A stretch of 64,000 nucleotides of DNA from Lysinibacillus sp. KCTC 33748 (GTDB lineage Bacteria > Bacillota > Bacilli > Bacillales_A > Planococcaceae), in the NCBI RefSeq assembly GCF_002237755.1, contig NZ_MWSJ01000021.1, forward strand, positions 1 to 64,000. Direction: 5' to 3'. Of the stretch, positions 46,631 through 57,635 are shown piece by piece; positions within the stretch are counted from its first letter, which is position 1, and each line of letters opens with the position of its first letter. Below the pieces are notes generated by a model that made no database searches, was not told the DNA's origin, and was given only the letters and a program-made list of their open reading frames with translations. Made by a program: the position numbers and the translations under genes.

Positions 46631-47098
46631 TCATGATATAAGGGCTGACTTTATACCGAGCGGCCATTCAGTATAAGTATTTTGGTTGGTTTTTAATTCA
46701 ACAAGAATATTTGCATTTTTAATGGTTTCGATTAGCCATTCGCTATAATGATGATTCGGTTCGGCGTGCTGTAAGATTCGTTGCATATCTTTTTGGTCGA
46801 TACTTAGAAGTTTATAGTTGCATTCAATGTGTACACTTTGGGGAATAATAAAAAGTGACTCATGTTGGTGCCCGATTGAAATGGAGCCAGGAATGTAACC
46901 TTGGATACTTATAATATGTGTATTTGCTTCTTGCGTGTATAAATCAATCTTTGTCCGTGTGAGTATTTCAAATTCGATCGGGTAATCCTTCTGATAAGGA
47001 TTGTCCGCTGTAGAAAACGAAACAACTTTAATTGGTAGTGCCTCAAACATAGGAGAGATGCTACTACCGAATTCACTAACTGTATCTATTAATTGCAT
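46631..47098 (-). CDS. Hypothetical protein, 155 aa
   Basis: Soluble protein, likely beta-rich. Starts at ATG 47098 (GGAG eight bases upstream); a GTG at 47107 overlaps that site. No family recognised. Contains TRTKIDLYTQEANTHIISIQ and GHQHESLFIIPQSVH. Monocistronic with its own terminator. Confidence 0.6.
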   Translation of the reverse strand: MQLIDTVSEFGSSISPMFEALPIKVVSFSTADNPYQKDYPIEFEILTRTKIDLYTQEANTHIISIQGYIPGSISIGHQHESLFIIPQSVHIECNYKLLSIDQKDMQRILQHAEPNHHYSEWLIETIKNANILVELKTNQNTYTEWPLGIKSALIS

Positions 47099-47180
47099 GT
47101 ATTCCACTCCTTGTGAAGAACTTTTGCCATCAATTATGCTACGGCATAATTGCGTCAGGAATCAGCTTTGTGCATTCCAG

Positions 47181-47263
47181 CAGATGTTTTTTGTGCGAAA
47201 GCGAAGCGTCAGCAACAGATGTTTTTTGTGCGAAAGCGAAGCGTCAGCAGCACATGTTTTTGT
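47181..47263. repeat. 35-bp tandem repeat, two copies plus a partial
   Basis: Unit starts CAGATGTTTTTTGTGCGAAA and continues GCGAAGCGTCAGCAA; copies at 47181 and 47216 are almost identical, with a partial third. There are no spacers, so it is not CRISPR. Related motifs occur at 40403 and 31988. Confidence 0.8.
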
Positions 47264-47486
47264 CTGTAGTTTGCTGAAAGCTGAATGCCTGTAAATAGTA
47301 ATAAATGAAAGATATTATTAATTATAATACAATTTATTACAAAATATGTAATGCTAAAGCAATGATTTTTTTAAAATAAGCAGGGAGTAAATTTATATTG
47401 TCATCGTTGAATGTTAAAAATGATATATGTTAAAACGTATACTGTTTAATAAGATTGAATTGGAGTAAATGAGGGGAGCATTACAG

Positions 47487-47561
47487 ATGAGACCCTGGTG
47501 GGAATCAATAGAGGAACGCACAAAGTTCAGTAATAACGCTTTTGTGACTAACCCCCAGTAG
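47487..47561 (+). CDS. Possible 24-residue small ORF
   Basis: MRPWWESIEERTKFSNNAFV then TNPQ stop. GAGGGG lies nine bases ahead. It is short and of unknown origin, so it may be chance. Confidence 0.25.
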   Translation: MRPWWESIEERTKFSNNAFVTNPQ

Positions 47562-47673
47562 CTTATCGCAACTCTTCGTAAAGCCCTCGGTCAGATTCGT
47601 AAATCAACTCCATGATAGTGTGATGATTCATATAGAAACTAATAAGTAAAATAGTCGTAAAGAGGTGAGAAAA

Positions 47674-48663
47674 ATGACAAAGCGAAAACGACATGTTATA
47701 AAACATGACAATATTGTTGTTTTTCCTGGTGCTGTTCAGACATTAATACGTGAAGGACATATGTATGCGGAAAATTATCAATATGAAGAGGCAGTGGCGA
47801 GCTTTGAAAAAGCATTTTTATATGAAGATGGAGACGAAATGGCATTAAGTGCTTACGCGTATGCTTTATATGAATTAAAAGCATACGATAAGGTTAAAAA
47901 TGTTTGTGAGCAATTATTTGCTATGGGTACGACTTTATATGTGGAAGTAATGGAGCTGTATGTTACTGTATGTATGCAATTAAAGGAATACCACCAAGTA
48001 GAGTCGTTAATTTCGACATTAATAGAAGAAAATGTACTTCCGGAAGATCGGCTTGAGAAATTTGAACGCTTAAGAAGCTTGAATCAAGATGTTGCAATGA
48101 ATCTCCAAAAAAAAGAGGATGCAAAACGATTGTTAGAAGAGCAAGAATATGAACTTTCGGAATTTAGTACCTTAACGGCAAATGAACAATCTATTCGACT
48201 GCATCGTTTAATGGAGACGAATGTAAGGCAATTAAAGACAGCATTGAAAGATATTATTGAATCTCCTACAATCCATCCATTTGTTCAGAGTTTAGCATTA
48301 ATTCTATTAGTGGAACAAGAAGTGTCAATTGAGATTACGGTCTCAAAATTTAATGGAACAAAGATTATTAACCCTATCAATTTAGTCTTGCCAAATCAGT
48401 TGCCTCAGTATAGGGAAGTAAAAAAAATAATCGAAAATAAATTAGAGCAAGACCCATCGACGTTGGAAATGGTACAATACTTAATGGCGAAGCATGCCAT
48501 TGTGACATATCCGTTTGAATGGCACCAGTATGAAGCTGATGATATTGCCTATAGTTATATTGACTTTGTACAATCTATGCTCGGAAAAGTACAGGAAATG
48601 AACTATGAAATCATTGACTTTTTACAAATGTTAGAAAAAATGACGGAACTACATGAAGTGTGA
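47674..48663 (+). CDS. TPR-repeat protein, YsoA-like
   Basis: 329 residues. N-terminal TPR units (about 25-120; YQYEEAVASFEKAF, AYALYELKAYDKV), then a longer helical part. B. subtilis YsoA has the same design and lies in the same place upstream of tig. Function unknown, likely a protein-binding scaffold. Start is ATG 47674, preceded by AGAGGTGAG; GTG 47665 is not used. Confidence 0.8.
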   Translation: MTKRKRHVIKHDNIVVFPGAVQTLIREGHMYAENYQYEEAVASFEKAFLYEDGDEMALSAYAYALYELKAYDKVKNVCEQLFAMGTTLYVEVMELYVTVCMQLKEYHQVESLISTLIEENVLPEDRLEKFERLRSLNQDVAMNLQKKEDAKRLLEEQEYELSEFSTLTANEQSIRLHRLMETNVRQLKTALKDIIESPTIHPFVQSLALILLVEQEVSIEITVSKFNGTKIINPINLVLPNQLPQYREVKKIIENKLEQDPSTLEMVQYLMAKHAIVTYPFEWHQYEADDIAYSYIDFVQSMLGKVQEMNYEIIDFLQMLEKMTELHEV

Positions 48664-48669
48664 AATAAG

Positions 48670-48697
48670 TTGAAACTATACGCATCTATGTTATACT
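48670..48697 (+). promoter_or_regulatory. Sigma-A-type promoter of tig
   Basis: TTGAAA, 16 bases, TATACT. Ends about 80 bases before the tig start. Confidence 0.7.
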
Positions 48698-48774
48698 AAA
48701 ATGGTTGTCAAAATCGTAGTTACGAATGAATTGTCTAACAATAAACTTGATTATTTATTTGGAGGTATTTATAC

Positions 48775-50064
48775 ATGTCAGCAAAATGGGAAAAACAAGA
48801 AGGTAATATCGGTACTCTTACAATTGAAGTACCTGCTGCAGAAGTAGACGCAGCAATGGACCAAGCGTTCAAAAAAGTTGTAAAACAAATTAACGTACCA
48901 GGTTTCCGTAAAGGAAAAATGCCTCGTAATATGTTTGAACAACGCTTTGGTATCGAATCTTTATACCAAGATGCATTAGAAATCATCGTTCCTGAATCTT
49001 ATTCAAAAGCTATCGATGAAGCTGGTATTATGCCAGTAGATTACCCAGAAATTTCTGGTACAGAAAACTTCGCACATGGTAAAGATTTCACATTTACTGC
49101 TCAAGTAACAGTGAAACCAGAGCCAAAACTTGGTGAGTACAAAGGTTTAGAAGTTACGAAACTTCCAGTAGAAGTTACTGATGAAGAAGTAGAAACACAA
49201 ATTCAAGAACAATTAGCTCGTAAAGCAGAGCTAGAAATTAAAGAAGACGAAGCAATCGTAGAAGGCGATACAGCTGTTATCGACTTTGAAGGTTTCGTAG
49301 GTGAAGAAGCGTTTGAAGGTGGCAAAGGTGAAGACTACCCACTAGAAATTGGTTCAGGTTCATTCATCCCTGGCTTCGAAGAGCAAATTGTAGGTATTAA
49401 AACTGGCGAATCTAAAGATGTAGTTGTAACTTTCCCAGAAGAATACCATGCAGCTGAATTAGCTGGTAAAGAAGCTACTTTCAAAGTAACAGTAAAAGAA
49501 GTTAAAACAAAAGTTCTTCCAGAACTAAACGATGAATTCGCTAAAGAATTAGACCCAGAAGTTGAGGGTGTTGAAGCTTTACGCGCTAAAATCAAAGAGC
49601 AAACTGCAGAACAAAAACTAGCTGAATCAAATGCAGCACTTCGTGACGAATTAGTTGAAAAAGCAGCTGGAAATGCTGATTTTGAAGTACCTGCTGGTAT
49701 GATTAACTCTGAAACTGATCGTATGTTACAAGAATTTGGTCAACGTTTACAAATGCAAGGTATGAACTTAGACCTTTACTATCAATTCTCAGGTCAATCA
49801 GAAGAAGATTTACGCGGACAAATGAAAGAAGAAGCAGAAAGCCGTGTACGTGTATCTTTAACTCTTGAAGCAATTGCAGAAGCTGAAAAAGTTGAAGCTA
49901 CTGAAGCTGATATCGAAGCAGAATTAGAAAAAATGACTGCTCAATTTAACATGACAAAAGAGCAAATTACTGGTGCTTTAGGTGGCACAGCAGTTCTTGA
50001 AAACGACATTAAAATTCAAAAAACAGTTGAATTTTTAGTAGAAAACGCTAAAATTACTGAATAG
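48775..50064 (+). CDS. tig: Trigger factor
   Basis: 429 residues. Ribosome-associated chaperone and peptidyl-prolyl isomerase. N-terminal ribosome-binding signature [12 protein letters not shown]-type domain (about 150-245; [21 protein letters not shown]), and a C-terminal helical chaperone domain. GGAGG precedes the ATG. First of the tig-clpX-lonA-engB block. Confidence 0.96.
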   Translation: MSAKWEKQEGNIGTLTIEVPAAEVDAAMDQAFKKVVKQINVPGFRKGKMPRNMFEQRFGIESLYQDALEIIVPESYSKAIDEAGIMPVDYPEISGTENFAHGKDFTFTAQVTVKPEPKLGEYKGLEVTKLPVEVTDEEVETQIQEQLARKAELEIKEDEAIVEGDTAVIDFEGFVGEEAFEGGKGEDYPLEIGSGSFIPGFEEQIVGIKTGESKDVVVTFPEEYHAAELAGKEATFKVTVKEVKTKVLPELNDEFAKELDPEVEGVEALRAKIKEQTAEQKLAESNAALRDELVEKAAGNADFEVPAGMINSETDRMLQEFGQRLQMQGMNLDLYYQFSGQSEEDLRGQMKEEAESRVRVSLTLEAIAEAEKVEATEADIEAELEKMTAQFNMTKEQITGALGGTAVLENDIKIQKTVEFLVENAKITE

Positions 50065-50092
50065 GATTTTTTTGTAACTGGATAGAAAAATG

Positions 50093-50130
50093 AAAACAAG
50101 GTACGGCATTATACCGTGCCTTGTTTTATC
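50093..50130 (+). terminator. Terminator of tig
   Basis: AAAACAAGGTACGG and CCGTGCCTTGTTTT, 14-bp stem with one G-U. Confidence 0.9.
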
Positions 50131-50821
50131 ACATATTGTGTGTTTAGGTGTAGCTTGATTCCACGTTAGGTTTAGTTTTACGACTACTTTCACCGCAAAA
50201 GCATCCTCCAAAAGGAAGTGCTTTTTTGAAGAGGGGATAGGCAAAGCCTTTACATTTCTCTAATACATAGTGTTGTTTGACTTATCACACGATGCTAAAA
50301 TTTGACTTTATTCAGCAGAGATAGGGTTTAATTGATTGATGTCTCAATTCTTCCAAATGAGGAACAACGAAATACATCCTCTTCTGAATGAAGTTAAGCC
50401 TCTGGCGAATGTAATAGATTTAAAAAAAATTGTAACTTATACTACCGAGTATAAACGTGAAGTCACGAGTCAATACCAACTGAAGAAGGTCAGGTAGATT
50501 GGCTAAACGTAAGGTCTCTGGTCGCTAGAGCTTTCTGAAGAATCAGTCACTTACACTCGTGTGGTAATAAAAGGTATGATTGGTATAATTCGGACTCGCC
50601 CTAAGTGGTGGATAGCATTTGTTAAACTACACGCTATGATGGTGAGCTGGAATTTATTAAGTTAATGAAATGGAAACTTTGTGGCAATATTCATGTTTTT
50701 TGTACAATGAGTGTCAAAAATCTTGAACCATAAACGCCGTGGTGTAAATGGATGCAGACAATTTATTTGATAATGATTCAATAATCTTGTAAGATTGTTG
50801 CTTGAATAGGGGTGAAACATA
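50131..50821. other. Gap between tig and clpX
   Basis: About 690 bases. Holds a diverged copy of the inverted-arm repeat at 50306-50420; otherwise no gene seen. The clpX promoter lies in the last part. Confidence 0.45.
50306..50420. repeat. Inverted-arm repeat family, copy B
   Basis: CTTTATTCAGCAG (50306-) and CTTCTGAATGAAG (50381-50393) are the arms, followed by GCCTCTGGCGAATG. Related to 16783-16906. Confidence 0.5.
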
Positions 50822-52093
50822 TTGTTCAAATTTAATGATGAAAAAGGCAATTTAAAATGCTCATTCTGTGGGAAACCACAAGAACAGGTACGTAAACTAG
50901 TTGCGGGTCCTGGTGTTTATATTTGTGATGAATGTATCGAACTTTGTTCAGAAATCGTTGTAGAGGAACTGGGCGTTGAAGAAGAAATTGAATTCCAAGA
51001 TATTCCAAAACCGAAAGAAATCTTAACGATTTTAGATGAGTATGTAATAGGTCAAGAACGTGCTAAAAAAGCTTTAGCAGTTGCGGTTTACAATCACTAC
51101 AAACGTATTAATACAAATAGTAAAATTGATGATGTAGAATTAGCGAAGTCGAACATTGTGTTAATCGGCCCAACTGGTAGCGGTAAAACTTTATTGGCCC
51201 AAACATTGGCGCGTATATTAAACGTTCCTTTTGCTATTGCAGACGCTACTTCACTAACTGAAGCTGGCTATGTTGGTGAGGACGTTGAGAATATCTTATT
51301 AAAATTAATTCAATCAGCAGATTACGATATTGAGCGTGCTGAAAAAGGGATCATCTATATTGATGAAATCGATAAAGTTGCACGTAAATCTGAAAATCCA
51401 TCCATTACACGTGATGTATCTGGTGAAGGTGTACAACAAGCACTTCTTAAAATCTTAGAAGGTACAGTTGCGAGTGTCCCACCACAAGGTGGCCGTAAGC
51501 ATCCTCATCAGGAGTTCTTACAAATCGATACTACGAACATCTTATTTATTGTGGGTGGAGCGTTTGATGGAATAGAATCCATTATTAAACGTCGTCAGGG
51601 TGAAAAAGTAATTGGCTTCGGTTCAGATCCTAACAAAATTGATGTGGATGAAGGCTCAATTATGGCAAAGCTGATTCCAGAGGATTTATTGAAATTTGGC
51701 TTAATTCCAGAGTTCATCGGTCGATTACCGGTACTTGCAAGCCTAGAGCAATTAAACGAGGCTGCGCTTGTACAAATTTTAACAGAGCCTAAAAATGCAC
51801 TAGCTAAGCAATATCAAAAAATGCTTGAATTAGATGGTGTTGAGCTTGAGTTTGATGAAGGTGCCCTTTCTGAAATTGCAAAAGAAGCAATTGAGCGAAA
51901 AACAGGTGCACGCGGTCTTCGTTCAATTATTGAGTCAACAATGCTTGATGTAATGTACGAACTACCTTCACGTGAAGACGTGAAAAAATGTATCATTACG
52001 GCAAAAACAATTACGGATAAAGAAAAACCGAAATTGCTTCTTGAAGATGGCACTGAACTCGATGAAGGTAGCGACACAAAAACTTCAGCATAA
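50822..52093 (+). CDS. clpX: ClpX, ATPase subunit of ClpXP
   Basis: 423 residues. Zinc-binding N-terminus (CSFCGKP and CDECIELC), Walker A GPTGSGKT, Walker B IIYIDEID, and the IGF loop for ClpP docking (VIGFGSD). Unfolds proteins for ClpP. TTG start, preceded by AGGGGTG. Normal length. It is followed by a terminator, so lonA has its own promoter. Confidence 0.96.
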   Translation: MFKFNDEKGNLKCSFCGKPQEQVRKLVAGPGVYICDECIELCSEIVVEELGVEEEIEFQDIPKPKEILTILDEYVIGQERAKKALAVAVYNHYKRINTNSKIDDVELAKSNIVLIGPTGSGKTLLAQTLARILNVPFAIADATSLTEAGYVGEDVENILLKLIQSADYDIERAEKGIIYIDEIDKVARKSENPSITRDVSGEGVQQALLKILEGTVASVPPQGGRKHPHQEFLQIDTTNILFIVGGAFDGIESIIKRRQGEKVIGFGSDPNKIDVDEGSIMAKLIPEDLLKFGLIPEFIGRLPVLASLEQLNEAALVQILTEPKNALAKQYQKMLELDGVELEFDEGALSEIAKEAIERKTGARGLRSIIESTMLDVMYELPSREDVKKCIITAKTITDKEKPKLLLEDGTELDEGSDTKTSA

Positions 52094-52136
52094 CGAACAG
52101 ACGTGGCTGTCTATTGTTATGAGATAAAGAGTAATT

Positions 52137-52187
52137 TAGCTGACTTCGATTGTGTAATATTCGCACATTCGACAGTCAGCTTTTTAT
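52137..52187 (+). terminator. Terminator of clpX
   Basis: AGCTGACTTCGATTGTG pairs with CACATTCGACAGTCAGCT, with a bulge, then TTTTT. Confidence 0.85.
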
Positions 52188-52322
52188 TCATTCATACATA
52201 AAGCCAACTGTAATTAAATGAAATTTTTGGCTCAATTGATTAACTAGTGTGAATCAGCTTTTTAGACACATACTAGTAGCGTGGGAGTGAATAAGAAAAT
52301 TTTGACGGAGGTGAATACCCGC

Positions 52323-54647
52323 ATGGTGACAATACAAAAAACAACAAATGTACCATTATTGCCTTTACGTGGACTTTTAGTATACCCGTCGATGGTGTTA
52401 CATATTGATGTGGGTAGAAATCGTTCTGTAGCGGCGCTAGAACAAGCGATGTTAGAGGACCAACTGATATTATTAGTAACACAAAAAGAAATGCATGATG
52501 AACAGCCTGATGAGCAAGATCTCTACACAGTTGGTACGATGGCATATGTTAAACAGATGCTTAAATTACCAAATGGAACTCTGCGTGTTTTAGTGGAAGG
52601 TGTAGCACGTGCAACATGGTCTAACTATCGGGCGTTAGAAAAATATACGGTTGTTGACATCGATGATAAGGAAGAAACAATCGATAAGGATATTGAAACA
52701 CAGGCTTTAATGCGGACGCTGTTAACGTATTTTGAAAGATACGCGAAAGCCTCCAATAAGATTACTTCCGAAACCATCAGTACTGTGGCAGACATTGAAG
52801 AGCCAGGTCGTTTAGCGGACATCATCGCTTCACACTTGCCATTCAAGATTGCAGATAAACAAGAAGTATTAGAAATGCTCAGTGTAAAAAAACGTTTAGA
52901 CCATTTAATTATCCGTTTGCATGATGAACAAGAAGTACTTGATCTAGAGAAGAAAATTAATACAAAAGTTAAGCAATCGATGGAGCGTACTCAAAAAGAA
53001 TATTATTTACGTGAACAAATGAAAGCTATTCAAACTGAGCTAGGGGACCGTGAAGGGAAAACTGGCGAGGTCGCTGAATTACGTAAACGTATTGACGCAA
53101 CAGGAATGCCTGAATCCACGAAAGAAGTAGTGCTTAAAGAGTTGGATCGCTACGAGAAGCTACCGGCAGCTAGTGCAGAGAGTGGCGTAATTCGAAACTA
53201 TATTGATTGGATTGTAGCACTACCATGGACAAATGCGACAGAAGATCGCATGAATATCGCACATGCAGAAGATATTTTAAATCGTGATCATGATGGATTA
53301 GAAAAAGTAAAAGAACGTATATTAGAATATTTAGCTGTACGTCAATTGAAAGCATCATTACGTGGACCTATTTTGTGTTTGGCTGGCCCTCCGGGTGTAG
53401 GTAAGACGTCATTAGCACGATCTATTGCAGAAAGCTTGGATCGTAAATTTATACGTATTTCATTAGGTGGGGTACGAGACGAATCAGAAATTCGTGGGCA
53501 TCGTCGTACGTATGTTGGTGCAATGCCAGGGCGTATTATCCAAGGGATGAAAAAGGCAGGGACAATTAATCCTGTGTTCCTTTTAGATGAAATTGATAAA
53601 ATGTCTAATGACTTCAGGGGAGATCCAGCAGCAGCAATGCTTGAAGTTTTAGATCCGGCTCAAAATAATACATTTAGTGATCATTACATCGAAGAACCTT
53701 ATGATTTATCAAATGTATTATTTATAGCAACTGCTAATGATTTAAGTACAATTCCTGGACCGTTACTAGATCGTATGGAAGTGATTTCAATTGCTGGTTA
53801 TACTGAAATTGAAAAAGAGCAAATTACGAAAAATCATTTAATACCAAAACAGTTAAAAGAGCACGGCTTGAAAAAAACACAAGTTATTATGAAAGACGAA
53901 GCAGTAGTGGATATCATCCGTTACTATACTCGTGAAGCGGGCGTTCGCGGACTAGAGCGTCAAGTCGCAACCCTATGTCGTAAAATCGCTAAGATCATTG
54001 TTTCTGGTGAGAAAAAACGAGTAACAGTAAGCTCGAAATCGTTAGAGGAATTACTCGGTAAACATCGTTTCCGATATGGACAAGCCGAGGAAGAAAATCA
54101 AATCGGTGTAGCTACTGGACTTGCTTATACAACTGTGGGTGGTGATACATTGCAAATTGAGGTATCATTAACACCTGGTAAAGGAAAATTGCAGCTAACT
54201 GGGAAGCTAGGCGATGTCATGAAGGAATCAGCTCAAACCGCCTTATCGTATGTCCGCTCAAAAATGGAAGAGCTAAAAGTGGATGCGGAATATTTTGAAA
54301 CACATGATATTCATATTCACGTTCCTGAAGGAGCAGTGCCGAAAGATGGTCCTTCCGCAGGTATTACAATGGCAACCGCAATTGTTTCCGCGATTTTACA
54401 CCGTCCAATACGCCGTGAGGTCGGCATGACAGGTGAAATTACTTTACGTGGGCGTGTACTCCCAATTGGGGGCTTAAAGGAAAAGACACTCAGTGCGCAT
54501 CGAGCAGGCTTAACGACAATTATTTGTCCAAAAGATAATGAGCGAGATATTGAGGATATTCCTGAAAGTGTACGCGAACAACTAACATTTAAACTAGTGT
54601 CATCGGCTGATGAAGTATTAGCCATTGCACTGGACGGAGGTATTTAA
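52323..54647 (+). CDS. lonA: LonA, ATP-dependent protease
   Basis: 774 residues, the same as B. subtilis LonA. N-terminal substrate domain ([15 protein letters not shown]), AAA+ with Walker A GPPGVGKT, Walker B FLLDEIDK, and the Ser-Lys protease domain (PKDGPSAG and [11 protein letters not shown]). ATG 52323 chosen (GGAGGTG nine bases ahead) over an upstream GTG at 52281. It lies directly after clpX; no lonB is between them. The stop is four bases before engB. Confidence 0.96.
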   Translation: MVTIQKTTNVPLLPLRGLLVYPSMVLHIDVGRNRSVAALEQAMLEDQLILLVTQKEMHDEQPDEQDLYTVGTMAYVKQMLKLPNGTLRVLVEGVARATWSNYRALEKYTVVDIDDKEETIDKDIETQALMRTLLTYFERYAKASNKITSETISTVADIEEPGRLADIIASHLPFKIADKQEVLEMLSVKKRLDHLIIRLHDEQEVLDLEKKINTKVKQSMERTQKEYYLREQMKAIQTELGDREGKTGEVAELRKRIDATGMPESTKEVVLKELDRYEKLPAASAESGVIRNYIDWIVALPWTNATEDRMNIAHAEDILNRDHDGLEKVKERILEYLAVRQLKASLRGPILCLAGPPGVGKTSLARSIAESLDRKFIRISLGGVRDESEIRGHRRTYVGAMPGRIIQGMKKAGTINPVFLLDEIDKMSNDFRGDPAAAMLEVLDPAQNNTFSDHYIEEPYDLSNVLFIATANDLSTIPGPLLDRMEVISIAGYTEIEKEQITKNHLIPKQLKEHGLKKTQVIMKDEAVVDIIRYYTREAGVRGLERQVATLCRKIAKIIVSGEKKRVTVSSKSLEELLGKHRFRYGQAEEENQIGVATGLAYTTVGGDTLQIEVSLTPGKGKLQLTGKLGDVMKESAQTALSYVRSKMEELKVDAEYFETHDIHIHVPEGAVPKDGPSAGITMATAIVSAILHRPIRREVGMTGEITLRGRVLPIGGLKEKTLSAHRAGLTTIICPKDNERDIEDIPESVREQLTFKLVSSADEVLAIALDGGI

Positions 54648-54651
54648 GAAA

Positions 54652-55233
54652 ATGAAAGTCCATAACGTCGAAATGGTCATAAGTGCTGTAAGACCAGACC
54701 AATATCCAGAAGATGGACTGCCAGAATTTGCACTAGCCGGTCGTTCAAATGTGGGGAAATCCTCATTTATTAACCGAATGATCGGTCGTAAAGCTTTAGC
54801 ACGTATTTCTTCTAAGCCCGGAAAAACACAAACGCTTAATTTTTACAAGATTGAAGAGCAATTGTTTTTCGTAGATGTTCCGGGTTATGGTTATGCAAAG
54901 GTTTCAAAGACTGAGCGTGAAGCATGGGGAAAAATGATTGAGCGTTACTTAACTGGGCGTCAGGAATTAAAGGCAGTCGTTCAAATTATTGACTTACGTC
55001 ATCCACCTACAGCTGATGATCGCATGATGTATGATTTTTTGAAGCATTACAATATTCCTTGTATTGTCATTGCAACAAAAGCAGATAAAATTCCAAAAGG
55101 TAAATGGGATAAGCACAAAAAAATCGTGAAAGAAACGCTAGACATGGATAAAAATGATCCTATTATTGTCTTTTCTTCAGAAACAGGACTTGGTTTTGAA
55201 GAAGCTTGGCGTACTATCGAAAATAAAATGTAA
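54652..55233 (+). CDS. engB: EngB/YsxC, ribosome-assembly GTPase
   Basis: 193 residues. G1 [10 protein letters not shown]3 [10 protein letters not shown]4 TKADK. Needed for 50S subunit assembly. ATG 54652 with GGAGG 11 bases upstream; a longer in-frame start lies within lonA and is rejected. Follows lonA by four bases, so translation is coupled. Confidence 0.95.
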   Translation: MKVHNVEMVISAVRPDQYPEDGLPEFALAGRSNVGKSSFINRMIGRKALARISSKPGKTQTLNFYKIEEQLFFVDVPGYGYAKVSKTEREAWGKMIERYLTGRQELKAVVQIIDLRHPPTADDRMMYDFLKHYNIPCIVIATKADKIPKGKWDKHKKIVKETLDMDKNDPIIVFSSETGLGFEEAWRTIENKM

Positions 55234-55237
55234 TAAG

Positions 55238-55281
55238 AAAACATCTATTGCGTCTATTATTTAGGACAGTAGATGTTTTTT
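55238..55281 (+). terminator. Terminator of engB
   Basis: AAAACATCTATTG and CAGTAGATGTTTT, 13-bp stem (one G-U) and a T-run. Confidence 0.9.
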
Positions 55282-55351
55282 TTATTAAAATGGATGGAAT
55301 TGCTTGATGAATGAAATAACTGACCGATAAATTAAATAGGAGGTGGACTTA

Positions 55352-55525
55352 ATGGATATCGCAGCTTTATCAATGGCAATGAATCAAGCAACATTAATGC
55401 AAAATGTATCTCTAGCTGTAACGAAACAGGCTATGGAGATGCAACAGCAAAATTCAGAACAATTAGTTGAAATGTTAGATGCTCCACATCCAACAGCTGG
55501 ACATACAATTGACGTTCAAGTTTGA
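55352..55525 (+). CDS. YjfB-like small protein
   Basis: 57 residues, the pattern of the YjfB family (PF14070; MDIAALSMAMNQATLMQNVS, then AMEMQQQNSEQLVEML and ending HPTAGHTIDVQV). It is linked to motility genes in some Bacilli. Its own AGGAGGTGG site gives ATG 55352; an earlier GTG overlaps that site. Not next to flagellar genes here. Confidence 0.82.
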   Translation: MDIAALSMAMNQATLMQNVSLAVTKQAMEMQQQNSEQLVEMLDAPHPTAGHTIDVQV

Positions 55526-55532
55526 TGAAGGA

Positions 55533-55558
55533 AGGTAGCTTGTAATTGGAAGCTACCT
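55533..55558 (+). terminator. Inverted repeat after YjfB-like gene
   Basis: AGGTAGCTT and AAGCTACCT, a 9-bp stem. No good T-run, so weak terminator. Confidence 0.5.
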
Positions 55559-55694
55559 CTATCTTTGTGTCTAACGGTAGATTAAAAAAGGAATTAAAAG
55601 TACTAAAATGTATCTTTTTAGATAGTAAAAACTACCAATAGTACGATATACTATTTAATAATAATTAATAACATTTTTTTAGGAGGTGGGATTG

Positions 55695-57353
55695 TTGAAG
55701 AAAATTCCATACATACTAATGATTTTGTTACTAGCGGTTCTCGGGTTCTCATCAAATCAAACAGCACATGCTACCCAAATGGTGACTGGAACTTTTGTAG
55801 ATGTAACATTTTCAGAATATGAAAATTCAAATGGAGTAATAGAAAAAAAGCTTAGTAAAATTACTTTGCAAAATGATAGCGGTCGTCAAGTTACATACAA
55901 TATAAATAATAATGCCCGCCTTTATATTAATAAGACAGAGACAACAATCGAAGGCTTTAAGATGGGGATGAAAGTAGAAGCGGACATTTCCCTTCGAAGT
56001 GTTGTTGAGCTTCGAGGTACTTCTGATTCTACAAAGGAAACAGAATCTCCAACAGTTGCACACAATACGAAAACACTTGCCGGGGTAGTGACAAGTATCG
56101 ATCCAAATGGACTATTTATTATGTTGAAGTCGGATTTTGGAAAAGAAACGACTTACTATATAAATAAAGATACAAGCTACCAAAAAAACTCCTCTGCAGC
56201 CGATATTAGCGCATTATATGTAGGGGATCGTGTTAAGCTAAGCCTTAAAAATCAAAATGCATCCATTGTCACAAAAATCGAAATTAGTGATACAGGTACA
56301 TTAGTTGAAAACCTATATAAAGGTGAAATACAAACGGTTAATGCCAATGCAAATAAATTAACTGTAAAAAATCAACATGCTTTTATAAATTGGCAGTTTG
56401 GTTCTGATACAACAAAGGCTTTATCAACGATGAATTTTTCATCGAAAGTTCCAGTATATGTTGGAAACACAAAAATTAATAAAGATCAGTTGAAAAATTA
56501 CATTGGTAGTGAAGCATATTATGCAACAGTTAAACAATTTGGCAAAGAAGTGATTGAAAAGATTGTTGTATTGAAAAACAACGAGCGAACTTACTACGAG
56601 CCTATGCTTTCTGTAGATTCTAAATATCAACTATTTAAACTTAAATCTGCAGGTACAATATACTTCCACGATGGAACGATATTAATTCGAAATGGTCGTT
56701 TAATCGAACCTACAGGCCTATTAGCTTATGGTACAGCCTTTGTTATTTCGGATGGTGCTGCACGTGATCATTATGCCCAAGTTGTGCAAATAACAAGTGA
56801 TAGTTTTATGTCACCAAACTTAGCAGGTCATGAGTTATATTATGGACGTTTATCACAAGCAGATGGCTATTTAATCGAAATTGATGATGCAATGAAGATC
56901 GAGTCAAATGTCTTCAAGAAAACAGATCGTACTGTACTATCTGTTAGTAATTCAACAAAGGCAATAGTAGATGACGGTAACAAAACATACAGTGTTGTTC
57001 CTGATATTGAACTTCATTTATATGAAGGTCAATATGGATACTTCTATGTGAAGGATGGACATGTACAGGCCCTTCATATTCTGAATAAGGCGAAACCTGT
57101 TGCACCATTAATGTTAACAGGTAAACTACAGTCAGTTAAATCGAAATTCCCAGCTGTAATCAATGTGAAGAGCGTTAGTCAATGGCAAAATGGTCGTTGG
57201 TATGAAGCTGGTGAAATGATTGATATGAATATTGACCAAGCAACAATTATTAAAGCTGGTAAAGTTATTCAAGCATCTGATTTAAAACCTTCTGATCGTT
57301 TAGTAGTATTATCAGATCGTTTTATCAAAGCTCATTTAATATTAGTCGATTAA
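55695..57353 (+). CDS. Secreted protein with repeated beta domains
   Basis: 552 residues. Signal peptide ends near AHA; the rest is made of repeating units of about 70-90 residues, each with the order G-V-V/T ... I-L-K ... YYI ... GDRVKL (for example LAGVVTSIDPNGLFIMLKSD). This resembles OB-like/DUF5666-type beta domains. Start TTG 55695 with AGGAGGT seven bases ahead. No SLH domain or sortase motif. Probably wall- or S-layer-associated like the next genes. Function unknown. Confidence 0.65.
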   Translation: MKKIPYILMILLLAVLGFSSNQTAHATQMVTGTFVDVTFSEYENSNGVIEKKLSKITLQNDSGRQVTYNINNNARLYINKTETTIEGFKMGMKVEADISLRSVVELRGTSDSTKETESPTVAHNTKTLAGVVTSIDPNGLFIMLKSDFGKETTYYINKDTSYQKNSSAADISALYVGDRVKLSLKNQNASIVTKIEISDTGTLVENLYKGEIQTVNANANKLTVKNQHAFINWQFGSDTTKALSTMNFSSKVPVYVGNTKINKDQLKNYIGSEAYYATVKQFGKEVIEKIVVLKNNERTYYEPMLSVDSKYQLFKLKSAGTIYFHDGTILIRNGRLIEPTGLLAYGTAFVISDGAARDHYAQVVQITSDSFMSPNLAGHELYYGRLSQADGYLIEIDDAMKIESNVFKKTDRTVLSVSNSTKAIVDDGNKTYSVVPDIELHLYEGQYGYFYVKDGHVQALHILNKAKPVAPLMLTGKLQSVKSKFPAVINVKSVSQWQNGRWYEAGEMIDMNIDQATIIKAGKVIQASDLKPSDRLVVLSDRFIKAHLILVD

Positions 57354-57487
57354 TATCTGTGAGTTTTCTGCGAGTATATTTACGACGAAGGTATTCAGCC
57401 TTAAGCGAATTTTTTAGTACTTGCTAATGATGAAAGACTTTGTCGCGCTAGGAGTAGAAGGCGAGCAAATTTAACCTTAAATTTTTT

Positions 57488-57558
57488 AGGTGTGTTGATT
57501 AGGTTCATCACCAAAAGTCGTGGAGACTTCTTATCATTTTGCTTACATCAACACACCT
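57488..57558 (+). terminator. Long-arm hairpin between surface genes
   Basis: AGGTGTGTTGAT (57488-57499) pairs with ATCAACACACCT (57547-57558), 12-bp stem with a 47-base loop. Likely the terminator of the preceding gene. Confidence 0.6.
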
Positions 57559-57635
57559 GATTATTTTATTATCTTAAATAATTGACAGCTCCAGATGCGG
57601 ATATGCATGGAATGAAAGAGAGGAACAGAAAAAGA

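Larger units (their letters stand above)
47099..47673. other. Gap with 35-bp tandem repeats
   Basis: Holds the tandem repeat at 47181-47260 and a possible tiny gene at 47487-47561. Confidence 0.5.

Noticed and set aside
47181-47263. Possible CRISPR array
   Set aside because: The repeats are directly adjacent with no unique spacers and no cas genes.
54317-54625. Minus-strand frame in lonA
   Set aside because: Antisense to the well-supported LonA protease domain.
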